A DNA stretch of 64,000 bases, taken from the NCBI GenBank assembly GCA_037179515.1, contig JAXCGZ010016997.1:1-64000 (forward strand), read 5' to 3'. This DNA comes from Halocaridina rubra. Its lineage: Eukaryota > Arthropoda > Malacostraca > Decapoda > Atyidae. Shown one piece after another: positions 43,220-54,366 of this stretch (its first letter is position 1; every line of letters starts with the position of its first letter). Both the position numbers and the translations under genes were made by a program. The notes under the pieces were generated by a model that was given only the letters and a program-made list of their open reading frames with translations, searched no databases and had not been told where the DNA came from.

Positions 43220-45027
43220 ATGTTGATGGCATTAACCGGAAATACCACATTAACCAGCTGAAGCTTTATTGTGAGGACCCGGAGGCCCACAGGGATCCTG
43301 CGCTGGCACTCCCAGCAACCCCTATAGATGCCTCCAGCATCAACAGAACCTCCGAGGCTGCAGCAACACAGGTGCTCCATTATAGCCACCCCTTACTTCC
43401 TATATTGGAATACTCCACCCTTGCAGTGGAGACAGACTTACGGGAGTGGAGTTTTTCTGAAGAAGCCCCTCTAGCTGCAGCCACCGCCCTTGCAATTGAA
43501 GACATAAGCTTAGCTTTTGATGATGGTAAGGATCCTGCCATTCCCACACACCAAAAAGAAAGTGTGAGCAATTGCATTATTAACTCCAGACTGCAACCGA
43601 GTCAACGGGAACAGCTGAACAAGCTATTAGAGGACTATGAGAACGTCTTCAACGACCTCCCAGGCATTACCACTACCCTTGAGCATCATGTCAGATTGAC
43701 TGACCCAGAGCCATTTCGGCATTCCTATGGTCTTCCCCACCAGCTGTCCTTACGGCTGAAGGAAGATCTTGACACTTGGATCCGCCTCGGAATAGTTGAA
43801 AAGAGCATTTCGCCTTGGTGTTCGCCGTTACTGGCAGTGCGTAAGCGAGATGGCAGTCACAGGTTCTGCCTTGACTGTCGTAAGCTTAACTCCCGTACCA
43901 TCTTTGATGGAGAGCCCATTGCTGACGCCGAGCATATTTTCTCGTTGCTTTCTCAAGCCCGTTACCTGTCCAAGTTGGATCTGGCCAGTGGATTTTGGCA
44001 AGTCCCGTTGAGCGAGACTACCAAGCCTCTTACAGCTTTTTCCACAAGATATGGTCTATACCAGTTCAGGGTCATGCCTTTTGGTATGGTAAATGCCCCT
44101 GGCTGCTTCAGCAGACTCATGAGGATAGTACTACAGGATCTCGACAATGTTTCGTGCTTTATAGACGACATTCTGGTGCATTCTCAGGATTGGTCATCGC
44201 ACCTCGAGACTCTCCGCAGAGTTCTCACTCGTCTGAACCAGCATGGACTTCATTTAAAGCCTTCCAAATGTGAGATTGGTTTCACACAATTGCAGTATCT
44301 CGGCCACGTGGTTGGAGAAGGAGTTATGTCCCCTTTACATGACAGGGTACAAGCTATTAAGGATATGGAGAAACCTGCTACTGTCACTCAACTGAGATCA
44401 TTCCTGGGTAGTGTCGGCTACTACCAACGGTTCATTCCATACTTTAATACTATCGCTGCCCCTTTGCAGCAAATGACCTCCTCGAAGCAAAGTAAATCCT
44501 CCCCTGTCAAATGGACAGATGAAGCGGAGAGAGCATTTTTCAAGCTCCGAGAAGCATTGGCAGGTGAGCCAGTACTACAACTGGTAAACCCTGATTTTCC
44601 ATTTATCTTGCAGACCAACGCCTCAGACGAAGGCCTGGGTGCCGTGGTCTTGCAAGCCCGATCAGACAACTCAGCAGAAGTAGCTCCAGTGCGATATGCA
44701 AGCCGCAGGCTTCGCCCTGCAGAGCAAAATTACTCCACCGTGGAGAAGGAAGCTCTAGCTGCATATTGGGCCATAAAGAAATTTGAAGTCCATCTGTATG
44801 GCCAACATTTTACACTGAGAACCGACCACCGACCTCTCCTATATTTACAGACTGCAGACAAGCTAAATCCTCGCCTGAAAAGGTGGGCACTTTACCTGAA
44901 TCTTTTCAAATTCACTGCCCAACATGTTCATGGCAAGGACAATGACCTTGCTGATCTACTAAGTCGACGGTCGTTACCCTCAAATGAGGAAGCTGGTGCT
45001 GTTAGCCTAAATTTGATTAGTCGGTAA
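43192..45027 (+). CDS. pol: Gmr1-like ORF2: reverse transcriptase, RNase H
   Basis: In the -1 frame relative to ORF1, overlapping its end. The rest of the integrase GPY/F module opens it (DPDNYVLNVDG, YHINQLKLY), so the two ORFs split one module and there is no convincing ATG near 43213. After a spacer of about 120 residues comes RT: SPWCSPLLAVRKRDGSHRFC, motif A KLDLASGFWQVPL (Asp near residue 256 counted from 43213), FRVMPFGMVNAP, and FIDDILVHS (318-319). RNase H reads LQTNASDEGLGAVV, where TDAS is expected: the first catalytic Asp is Asn (aac at 44617). STVEKEALAAYWA and RTDHRPLLYL keep the other residues. Ends YLNLFKFTAQHVHGKDN...LADLLSRR. Intact otherwise. Confidence 0.92.
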   Translation, partial: PGDPDNYVLNVDGINRKYHINQLKLYCEDPEAHRDPALALPATPIDASSINRTSEAAATQVLHYSHPLLPILEYSTLAVETDLREWSFSEEAPLAAATALAIEDISLAFDDGKDPAIPTHQKESVSNCIINSRLQPSQREQLNKLLEDYENVFNDLPGITTTLEHHVRLTDPEPFRHSYGLPHQLSLRLKEDLDTWIRLGIVEKSISPWCSPLLAVRKRDGSHRFCLDCRKLNSRTIFDGEPIADAEHIFSLLSQARYLSKLDLASGFWQVPLSETTKPLTAFSTRYGLYQFRVMPFGMVNAPGCFSRLMRIVLQDLDNVSCFIDDILVHSQDWSSHLETLRRVLTRLNQHGLHLKPSKCEIGFTQLQYLGHVVGEGVMSPLHDRVQAIKDMEKPATVTQLRSFLGSVGYYQRFIPYFNTIAAPLQQMTSSKQSKSSPVKWTDEAERAFFKLREALAGEPVLQLVNPDFPFILQTNASDEGLGAVVLQARSDNSAEVAPVRYASRRLRPAEQNYSTVEKEALAAYWAIKKFEVHLYGQHFTLRTDHRPLLYLQTADKLNPRLKRWALYLNLFKFTAQHVHGKDNDLADLLSRRSLPSNEEAGAVSLNLISR

Positions 45028-45664
45028 AGATTACTTCTCTAATGTGTTGTTTATTTTTATGTTTATCTTTTATGTCTTTAATACTGTACTGTACTTGTTT
45101 ATTTTAGCGTACAAACGTTATTCCTAATGGAAGACGAAAAAGATCAAGAATAGTTTTTTGATCGTAGTTTTATATTTCCCTTTGTGGGACTTTGAAAGCC
45201 AGAACTTGGCAGAAACATTTTAGTTTAGTGTTGAATAGCTGAAACTGTTTTAAATCCAGTCGCCAATGTTAATGACGACGTGGTTCAAATTTTTAATTTG
45301 CGTATACTGTATTTTATTTTGTATATTATATTATTGCCTTCTTGCATGTGAAGCATTCATAAACTTAAATATTGATATTCACTGATATCTAATTGTGATT
45401 TAATTTTCTTGAAATTTGAATTTGATCACATTTCTTTTATGTTTTGCATGTCATTTAATGTTTTGTTTACAAGACTTGTTTACTTTTACTAATAGTATGA
45501 TATGTTCCAGTGGTGGATCCCATTCTTATTGTTCATTTGTTCTTTTCCATGAGAAGGATATCTCATCCCTCATAATAACACTGAAGTCACCGTAACTTCC
45601 TCTGTTCTTTTTTCGCCTTCTGTAGTAGAATTTTGCTAAATCAATATTCTCTAGAAAGGGCCTT
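45028..45664 (+). other. Gmr1-like element 3' untranslated region
   Basis: About 640 bp between the RNase H stop and the 3' LTR. AT-rich and without an env-like ORF. A purine-rich AGAAAGGG lies at about 45653-45660, four bases before the LTR, a weak polypurine-tract candidate. Confidence 0.7.
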
Positions 45665-47569
45665 TGTGACAGAGTGTTGCGCTCAAAGTCAACAGAGGCT
45701 GTTAGATGCCTTATTAAATAAATTAGTAACATAACTGTTATTTTCTAACTAAAAAAATAATTCCCACTTCTTGACTTTCGCAGATTATGATTATTTGCAA
45801 TTTGTATTTTAGCTTATAGCTAATTTTAAATATACCTTATTCACTCTTCTTGTACGTGTAGAAGTATAGCCCCGATATAAAGGCTGCTCCTATTTTTCTG
45901 TCTGCTACGAGCCAAGAAAATTATGAGAGAGAAAAAACCAGTAACCTAACTTTTCATTATTATTCTCGTTTTATTTTATTTGCTTCCACTTGTTGCACCT
46001 AAAAATACTGTCTCTCCCTTGCATCTCTGCTATAATTGCCTGCCAGGGACCACCACTAAAATAGTCCTTAAAATGATATCAGAGCCAATTACTGCTCTAG
46101 AAATGTATTCTACAGATGAACTCACCAGGAGGAACAAGGAGACGCTCTCTTTTGGCGCCGAGACTGGCCGGAGGCAACATCTCGCCTGGGCAGTCTAAGT
46201 TTATTTCAAATCTTAATTACGTGGCATCTTCACAGGAATTCATCTAGCACAACAAGGTGAGGGATAGTGTATGGTAAAGCTCGTGGGTCAAGCAAATTGG
46301 TTTATTTTCGAGAATTAGTTACATTCGTTACTGAATAAATCTTATGGATTTTCATTCTCAGATTTCATTCCAATACACACGAAATTTTGTAGATTACCAA
46401 ACTGGAATCTCACATGCCAAAGTTAATTCCTTAACCTGTAAATTACAGCTGATATACATTGCTGAGAAGTTTCTTTTCACTGAATGTGATAAACGAAAAT
46501 CTCATCCTCTGAAGACTGGTTGTGAGCCCGTAAAAATCTATCACTTTTCCTAATAAATTCTAATTTCATTTCACCCCTTTCTATCATCGTAAATAAAGTG
46601 TTTTACGTCAAAAACTCGTCAATAAAGCTATTTACTAAACAAAATGCAAATATTTAAAAGGTAATTTTTCCCAGTTGGCTTTGCAAATATTTCTTGTTAA
46701 CCACAATTTAATGAATGCATACCGTATTTATCTTGCTAATTCTTCATATGTTGGGGATAAAGTGTTTTGAGTTATAAGTTGCAAATACCTCAAAAGGTGG
46801 TTTTGCACCCTTTTTTTTCATTGCAAAGTTCTTGATAACTAAAAGTGAATGAATACTGTATTTATCTCGTAGATTCTTCCTTTATCCTAAATAGAGTGTT
46901 ACCATATTAATTGTTAATCAGTAATAAGCATTGCAACTTTTGTGGTTGCCCACAATTTAAGGAATACATACAGTACTGTATTTGTCTTGCTTAATTTTCA
47001 TTTATTGTGAATATATTGTTTTCCTTTAAAAACCAGTAAAGAATTAATGGTTTTGTATGCTATTATGGTAGCATAAATATTTCTGGTTAGCTGTGAATAA
47101 CCAATATATATTCATCCAGTAGAATGACATTGGAAACTCATTATATGTGTGCTCATGCTTTCAGTTTCCCATTATAAACAGTGTGTCATTTCTGTTTCTG
47201 AAATTGCAGTGTCCTGTATTCTACTCTGCCTGTGTGACAGAGGTAATCATCGAGTTGAGGCCAAAGTCTTGGCATACGTCCGTGGTGCCGGGAAACGAAA
47301 TCGTACTCACCACCTCCGGGATTCGAGGCAGCATTTCATAAAATTTAATTTGAGAAATTTAATTCAATTCTTTTAATGTCATTGCATTTCCAAAATTAAA
47401 AGAAAGTTGAATTCTGAGTTTCATTTAACCGACTAATGGTAATAGAGATGGGGTGTTCAAGTACAAATATCTGTCCTGTCTGTTTGTGAGCTCTTAACCG
47501 AGCTCGGTACTTTGAGTCCCCTTAGTAAAAGAGAATCTTAACAACACTCTAGCATCCTAAACCCCCACA
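45665..47569 (+). repeat. Gmr1-like 3' LTR
   Basis: 1905 bp, nearly identical to 36657-38561. Most differences to the 5' LTR cluster in the first 25 bp, the rest are scattered. TTGCA follows at 47570-47574. Confidence 0.95.
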
Positions 47570-47574
47570 TTGCA

Positions 47575-49010
47575 CAATATGCAATTAACACATATAGAAA
47601 ACTAACATACATTTACGTTAGTGGAGATACCGGACGGAACAATGACACAATAAAATCGGACGAGGGAACAAATCAGGGTGGCCCAGTTGCTATGGCTATG
47701 TATGCTATAGGATTATGTGCTCTTCTAAGCAGAATGGAATAATGGAGTACTTGTGTCAAACATGTTGCCTGAGCACATGATCTGTGGGGTGCTGGAAGTG
47801 TTGACAATATAAAGGAGTGATGGGAAAGACTCAAAGACATAAGGTAAGGTTTTGGATACTACCCAAATGCAAGAAAATCGTGTCTTGTGGTAAAACCTAA
47901 GAATATGCAACATTCAGTATATAAATTTAAACGTATAAATAAGGATAACTGAACTTGGAAAGTGTAATTAGGGAACGGCCATTAGGTCAAGAATTTGAGC
48001 CTGAAATTGTAGAAGCAAGCATAACAGAATGTACTAAAGAGGTTCACATACCGACAAAAATTGTAAAAAACAGAGCCCCATACAGCATACAACACTATCA
48101 CATTTGGTATGAAACATAAATGGTCCTGCATATCAAGAACAATATCTGATAGTAAAGGTTACTTGTAGCCATATGAAAACGGCATTAGAAATTAATTTTG
48201 CCCAGTTCTGTAGAAAGGACACATTTATACTGATGATGAGGATGCTGCATATTTTACTACCAACGTTAGGAGGTTTGGGTCTTATCAACATGGCAAAGAA
48301 AAATAACCCCTCTGTATACCAAGACTGATTTCATTTTTGGCAGATCATATTCAAGCACTAGATTTATTAGTAGATATCAACAGATATGATATCAAATATT
48401 TCTGATATCAGATATCCAATAGTTATCACAGTGAGCAGATGAAACACCTTCACTTACTGCTAAAATCAAAAGAAATTTTAAAATAGATCAGGAGAATGGA
48501 GCCTCTAACTGGCTCACATCTTTACCAATCAAGGCAAAAAGCTATAGTTTCAATATTTATGAATATACAAATGTCATTGCATTACGGTTATAAATGGCTA
48601 ATTGGAGATCTGCTTGACATGTTTCCATGTGGGGATTCTCTTGAAGAATATAAGTCTATGGAATGCCCTAGGGAAGGATTTATGAGCATTTAACACTTTG
48701 AAGCTCATGATATAACTTCTATTGAAGCAATATCTCACAAGAGCTCTGTCAAGTCTATTGAGGCACAACTTGACAAGAGGCTAGGAAGTATTGTTTGATT
48801 TCAAAATATTTTACCTACTGGCCTCGAGCCATTACCATCAAACAATAGAAACTGTCTACTAAAAAAAAAAAACATATAGCGTAAGATAAGGTTATACTAT
48901 GAGTGACTCACCAACAGAACAATTATCGATCACTCCTTTCGTGCTTTACAACATCGGAAGGACTGGGACCTAAAGTTTGAAGCTCTACTCAAGGATTGTC
49001 AAAGTCATGG
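47575..49010 (+). pseudogene. RT-element host fragment 4 (motif B to C-terminus)
   Basis: Continues fragment 3. Shows AINTYRKLTYIYVSGD, then SDEGTNQGGPVAMAMYAIGL (motif B, Q-G-x-P), a catalytic-box region no longer recognisable, a GYYPNARKSCLVVKPK block, ALHYGYKWLIGD-like LHYGYKWLIGDLLDMFPCGDS, and MECPREGFMSIxHFEAHD (x is a stop). CPREGF...H looks like a zinc-binding C-terminal module. At about 48915-48960 the frame TEQLSITPFVLYNIGRTGT continues it. Many stops. The element ends near 49010. Confidence 0.62.
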
Positions 49011-49517
49011 AAAAAAAAAAGGAACCAAAGGGCTTCCTTAGTGAATGGATGCAATTCAGAATATCTTTTTCTATGTTAAGGTCTACATTGCATTGCCTTC
49101 ATAGGACATGATCGAATAGTAGGGTAAAAAATGTAAGGTATCTATACTTTGAGGAAGTTGAGTATAAAAGAAAAAAAATGAAGAAAAGAAAGTGGGTGAT
49201 TGAGAGGTTGATCACACCATTTAACATTCAAGGCACTATGAAAAATTATTTCCTATATTGTCAACGTATTCGAGCTGGAATGATTAGCTGGCTTCTTTTC
49301 TTTGAGAAAAAGTAGTAGTAGCAGTAGTAGTTGATGTTTTTGTTGTAGTAGTAGAAGTAATAGTACTAGTAATAGTCAACCAATCAATAAATCACCTTAA
49401 TATCATATAAATATACATAAAAACAAAGAGTTGAAGCTTTGTAAGTCAACTGGTTATTTCATACATTATATAGTTACAGGATGGTTCATAATTGATATTC
49501 ATAAAATAATGCTAGAC
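49011..49517. other. AT-rich spacer
   Basis: No gene. A short degenerate AGT/AGC run lies at 49313-49332. Some of the left part may still belong to the RT element. Confidence 0.5.
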
Positions 49518-49524
49518 ACAAATA

Positions 49525-49549
49525 TATCTATCTATCTATCTATCTACCT
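49525..49549 (-). repeat. (ATAG)n LINE tail
   Basis: Plus strand reads ATCTATCTATCTATCTATCT. It is the 3' tail of RTE-like copy 2; copy 1 has GATGATGAT at the same place. Confidence 0.85.
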
Positions 49550-49817
49550 TGGTTGTTCCCCATTTTAATTGGGAGGTAACCGACATAAAAAAAAAGAAAA
49601 CAATAAGGGGATTACTTTGCTCTATGGGCAATGACAAGGGAGCTAGCGACCGTTCAGATGGCACTGCTGGAGTGCCGCAGCCCATCCTCCCGGCTCTTCC
49701 ACAACCTGTATCGCTTCACAACTGCCAACTCCCCTACTGCCCCTACCACAAGGCTACCTCTGTAAGATGCAGCCCCGTGGTAACAGCAGATGCCCATCAG
49801 AGCTGCGTCACAATCGC

Positions 49818-51363
49818 TCACTCATATCTATTCCTAGCACGCTCACTTGCTTCCCTCACATCCATCCTCCTATCATTTAGGGCTCTCCTTACTCCATCCA
49901 TCCATCCAAACCTAGGCCTCCTTCTAGCATTTCTCCCATCAACTCTCGTATTCATCACCTTTTTCAGTAGTCTTTCATCATCCATCCTTTCCACACGGCC
50001 AAACCATCTTAGAACATTCATATCTACTCTGGCTGCAGTTTCTCTCCTCACACCCGTTCTATCCAACTGAGATACACCAATCATACTCCTCAGGCATTTC
50101 GTCTCAAACACATTTAGTTTCCGTCTCTCACTTACTTTCATACCCCATAACCCTGATCCATATATCACAGTTAGCACAACCACTTTCTCATACAAAACTT
50201 TCTTAACATTCATTTCCAACCTTCTATTCTTCATCACTCCTTTCAATGCACCCAACACTTTACATCATTCATTCACTCTGTGATACACATCTGCTTCCAC
50301 TCCACCATTTGCAGATATAACCGAGCCTAAATACTTAAACTGATCAACTTCCTCAATCACGCACTCGCTCATTTACCTCTCTTACAACTCCATCTATATG
50401 CAAATTGAACAGCCATGGTGATGTCACACATATCTGTCTCAGTCCCACACTCACTGGAAACCACTCACTCACTTCATTCCCTACCCTAACAGTAGCTCCC
50501 CTGCCCTCATACAAACTCTTCACTGCATGCAACACTTTACCATCAGTTCCATATAACCTCAAAACATTCCACATTGCCTCCTTATCAACTCTATCATACG
50601 CTTTCTCCAAATCCAAAACTGCAAAATACATATCCGTACCCTTTGCTAAATATTTTTCACATAACTGCCTAACAATAAAAATCTGATCTATACAGCCTCT
50701 ACCTCTCCTAAAACCACTCTGCACTTCTGTGATTACATTTTCTGTCTTATCCCTAATCCTATTAACCAGTATCCTACCATACACTTTTCCTACCACACTC
50801 AACAAACTTATACCCCTAAAATTACTGCATTCATACACATCTCCCTTACCTTTGTATAGGGGCACTTTACAAGCAATCACCCATTCCACTGGCACCATTG
50901 CCAACATAAAGCATATATTAAACACTCTCACTAACCATTCCAATGCAGTCACACTCCTTTCTTTCAACATCTCTGCTCTCACACCATCCATTCCTGGTGC
51001 TTTACCTGCTTTCGCTTCATACAATGCCCTTTTCACCTCCTCTCTTGAAATCTCTCTCTCATTTTCATCTCCCATTACTAGCACTTGAACACCCCCCACT
51101 GCCACTATAGCTGCCTCTCTATCTTCCTCTACATTCAGCAAGCACTCAAAATATTCTCCCCATCTTTTCCTTGCATCTTTCCCTCTTAACATCTGTCCAT
51201 TCACATCTTTCACTGTCTCTTCCATCCCCGTTCCACCCTTCCTTACTCTCTTCACTTCTTTCCAAAACTTCTTTTTATTCTCCTCATATGACCTACTTAA
51301 GTCCCATCCCCACCTAACATTTGCCAACCTCTTCTCTTCCTCTACCATCCGCTTGGTTTCCAC
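49818..51363 (-). pseudogene. RTE-like LINE copy 2 RT, catalytic box deleted
   Basis: The open frame 51363-50353 covers the linker and RT: EAKAGKAPGMDGVRAEML, PLYKGKGD, NFRGISLLSVVGKVYGR, EVQSGFRRGRGCIDQ, motif A AVLDLEKAYDRVDK. Motif B reads VGLRQICVTSPWLFNL, with the conserved QG changed to QI. After VREVNERVRD the sequence jumps straight to EEVDQFKYLGSV. The stretch with FADD (present in copy 1 at 8765-8795) is missing. The C-terminal frame 50258-49818 shows LRSMIGVSQLD, LRWFGRVERMDD and RPRFGWMDGVRR. Confidence 0.9.
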
Positions 51364-51530
51364 ATTTTTCTCCCAATATCTTTCATACTTCTCCCTACTT
51401 TTACACTACAACCATTCCTCAAAAGTCCTCTTTTTCTCTTCCACCTTCATTTTCACCCCTTCATTCCACCACTCGCTGCCCCTCCTCATGCCACCTCCAA
51501 TGAACGTCTTTCCACACACATCACTTCTCT

Positions 51531-52403
51531 TTATTTCACCCTGTCGTATGCCACTTTCAACCTGTCCTGATGTTCTTGTCTCTTTTCTGGCTTTTTCAAC
51601 TCTTCCACCTTCACCATTTCCCTTCTACATCCCCCCACTCTATTTCCCCACTCTTTTGCTACTACCACTTTTGTTTCAACCAAAAAATGATCAGACATCC
51701 CAGCAGCCACACCCCTAAATGCATGCACATCTTTCACTCTGCCAATCATTCTCTTTGCTACCAACACATAATCCATCAATGCTCTTTCTTTCACTCTTCC
51801 ATTTGCCACTCTCATCCATGGATACTTATTTATTAATTTCTTCTTAAATAAACTATTACCTATCACCAACTCTTGCTCCACACACATATCTAACAGTCTC
51901 TCGCCACTCTCATTCCCACCTGGTACCCCATACTTTCCTACAACACCTTCTACCTCTCCATCACCCACTCTGGCATTCAAGTCATCCAAGACAACTACAT
52001 AGTTCCTTCTACTCAGACCATCCAAACACCTAGTGATCTCATTCTAGAATTCATCCTGCTCTTCCTCACTTCTCTCACATCCTGGCCCATACGCACTAAC
52101 AAAAGCCCAACATTCCCTTCCTATCCTAACCCTCACCCACATCAGCCTAGATGACACTTCTTTCCATTCCACTACCTTATTCACCATCCATTCACTCAGC
52201 AATAATGCCACACAATTTCTTGCTCTCCCTCTTTCAACCCCAGACACCCTACCTGTCACCTCACTAAATGCCACTTCTCCTTTTCCTTTCATCTTCGTCT
52301 CACACAATGCCAATACATCCATCCTCCTCCTAGCAAGCATATATCCAATCTCACATCTTTTGCTCTCTATTGTACTACAACCACGCACATTTAGACACCC
52401 CAA
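51531..52403 (-). pseudogene. RTE-like LINE copy 2 endonuclease
   Basis: Two frames, 52403-52044 and 52025-51531, separated by a stop near 52043 (TGA/TAG in the FWNEIT region). They show MGCLNVRGCSTIESKR, DVLALCETKMKGK, VSAYGPGCERSEEE, VVLDDLNARVGD (G-D changed to D-D), and AAGMSDHFLVETKVVV. Unlike copies 1 and 3, the T tract after MSDH is T6, which keeps the frame through the C-terminal part of the domain and into the linker (REMVKVEELKKPEKRQE) until 51531. Confidence 0.85.
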
Positions 52404-52899
52404 AACTAGAGTTTGGGGAGAATTTATTCTCCCCTCTACTCCCCTTTTTCTTTGACGTCTCGCAGGAGGTTAATTCAAGGGGGGGATTCCTAGTTCCCTC
52501 GCCCCGTCCACTTTTAGTCGCTTCTTACAACACGCAGGGAATATGTAGGGACTATTCTTTAATGCTATGCCCACCACCACAGGGCACAAATACATATTCC
52601 TACAAATTACATTGGAAAGAGACGTTATTTCATAAGTAGTAGTGAATGACCATGAGAACTTTAAAATTCTGTCGTTATAATTTTCATCAACAGTTTTTTT
52701 TATGAGTGTAAAACCGGGAAAGGCAAAAAAAAATTGCCCTCAGTAGGCCCAGGCACAAAAAAAAAAACTTTAAGTTGAAGAAAAAGTAAAAACCCAAGAA
52801 CAAGGCAGAAATATGGAAATGATACACAATAGGAAAAGGACAGGCTGAAAGAATAGTCGAAGCATTTAGGATCTAGAGATATGATAGGAATAGGCCCTG

Positions 52900-54300
52900 A
52901 GACGATGATAGATCCATTTTTGAAGGAAGATAGGCTATAAGAATTAGGAAAGACAGACGCAGGAGAAGAGTTCCAGAGCCTGCAGGTGAATGGGAAGAAG
53001 CAGTACCTGCACTGATTAATTAGCGAGCTATAAATCTCTACACAGTACATGTGAAATCAGGCCACTTGACAAGTGTTCCATGGCCTTGGTAGTGGGGGAG
53101 GGATGCAACCAGAGCAGTGATGGAAGCAGTAGCGATAGAAAAAAGATAGGGGCAATACCTTGCGGTGAAGAGAAATAGAATCCATATTAATATTAAGAGA
53201 AGAGTTAATGCTAAGTCTAATTGCCTTAGATTTAATCCTATCAAGGAGATAAGTATAAGAAGAAGTAGCCCAGATGTGCAAGCAGTATTTCAAGCAGGGA
53301 CAGATAAGACCTTTCTTGATTAGAAATAACTGGAAGGGGGAAAAATAATGATAAAAATGAAACAGAAACCCCAGTTTTTTGGAAGCAGATGTGGATACTT
53401 GGATTATGTGATTTCTCCAAGATAATATAGAGGCTATCTGGTTCCCTGATATGTAAATAGAAGTGAGATGGTAAATTTGGTTAGTTTTGAAGACAATAGG
53501 GCTATCATGAGAAGAAGACAAAGAGATAGATAGTAACTGTCTTCGAGGCAATACTTTGAACTAAAGTTTGGGTGCCCCACTCAGATACCTTCTGCAAATC
53601 AGAGATGAAGGTAGAAGAAAGAGAGATACAAGACTGATTATGATTAGCATAATAAAGGTTGTGAAGAAAAGGCAGAGGAAAAATGAAGGGTAGAATCGTT
53701 GGCAAAGACGTGGAGAAGAGAGGAGGATGGGGCCTGAAGAAGGTCGTTAATGGAAAAAATGAAAAGAGTAGGTTAAATTGAGCCCTGTGGAACACCACTG
53801 GTAACAGAGAATGGGCTAAATATTGAGCCATAAACAACCACAGATATAAAATGGTCAGAAAGAAAACTAGCAATCAGAGAACAGAAAAAAGTAGTAAAGA
53901 CATAAGCAGGGCATTTGGCCAACAGAGCCTTGTGCCAGACTCCGTTAAAAGCCACAGAGATATCAAGGGCTACGACAAAGAATTCCCCATAGTTCTTCAG
54001 AAAAGATGACCATACATGAGTAAGATAGGACTGGAGGTCACAAGTGGATCTTGCCATGCGGAAGCTGTACTGGTGATTGGAGATAAGCGAGGTAGATTCA
54101 AGATGTTTCTAGAAGTGAGAATTGAGCAAAGTTTCAAATACTTTAGCAATAACAGAGGTTAGGGCAATAGGTCTGTAGTTTGAATGAATAGAGCTGTTAC
54201 CCTTATTAGGAACAGGTTGAACTAGAGCATGCTTCCATGATGAAGGATTGATACTGCTTGAGAGAATAAAGCAATAAAGATGGCACAGCACGGGAGCCAA
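52900..54300 (-). pseudogene. Jockey-like LINE copy 2 RT and C-terminus
   Basis: Leftward frames show SSWKHALVQPVPNKGNS, NYRPIALTSVIAKVFET (54300-54109), then MARSTCDLQSYLTHVWSSF and ALDISVAFNGVWHK, where motif A has Lys to Val and Asp-Arg to Asn-Gly. TSGVPQGSI follows (54057-53773). In another frame the catalytic box reads FANDSTLHF (about 53700-53725), with the first Asp changed to Asn. The C-terminal part (53551-53057 and 53050-52900) shows VSEWGTQTLVQS, IYISGNQIASILSWRNHIIQ and CRLWNSSPASVFPNSY. Non-functional. Confidence 0.82.
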
Positions 54301-54366
54301 TTCATCTGCAAACCCCTAAAGGAATCTTGCAGGGATACCATCGGGTTCTAGATGCCTTGTTCATAT

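Larger units (their letters stand above)
36657..47569 (+). mobile_element. Gmr1-like Ty3/Gypsy LTR retrotransposon, complete
   Basis: A 10,913-bp element with 1905-bp LTRs (36657-38561 and 45665-47569; tips TGTGACAG...CCCCCACA), flanked by the 5-bp duplication TTGCA (36652-36656 and 47570-47574). By eye the LTRs differ at only about 15 positions plus two one-base indels (roughly 99% identity), so insertion is recent. A tRNA-Lys primer-binding site lies at 38566. ORF1 (40265-43219) encodes gag, protease and integrase. ORF2 (from 43192/43213 to 45027) encodes RT and RNase H. Integrase before RT in a Gypsy-type element is the hallmark of the Gmr1 group. There is no env-like ORF. Confidence 0.93.
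49525..52585 (-). mobile_element. RTE-like LINE copy 2, full-length, internal deletion
   Basis: A minus-strand copy with its 5' end at 52585 (GCCCTGTGGTGG on the minus strand) and its 3' end in an (ATAG)n tail (49525-49549). ACAAATA flanks it on both sides (49518-49524 and 52586-52592), a 7-bp target duplication. It is homologous to 6543-9812 and 62968-64000. A deletion of about 245 bp removes the RT catalytic box near 50370, so the copy is dead. Confidence 0.9.

Noticed and set aside
45028..45664. Envelope gene making the Gmr1-like element an endogenous retrovirus
   Set aside because: Only AT-rich DNA without a long frame lies between RNase H and the 3' LTR.
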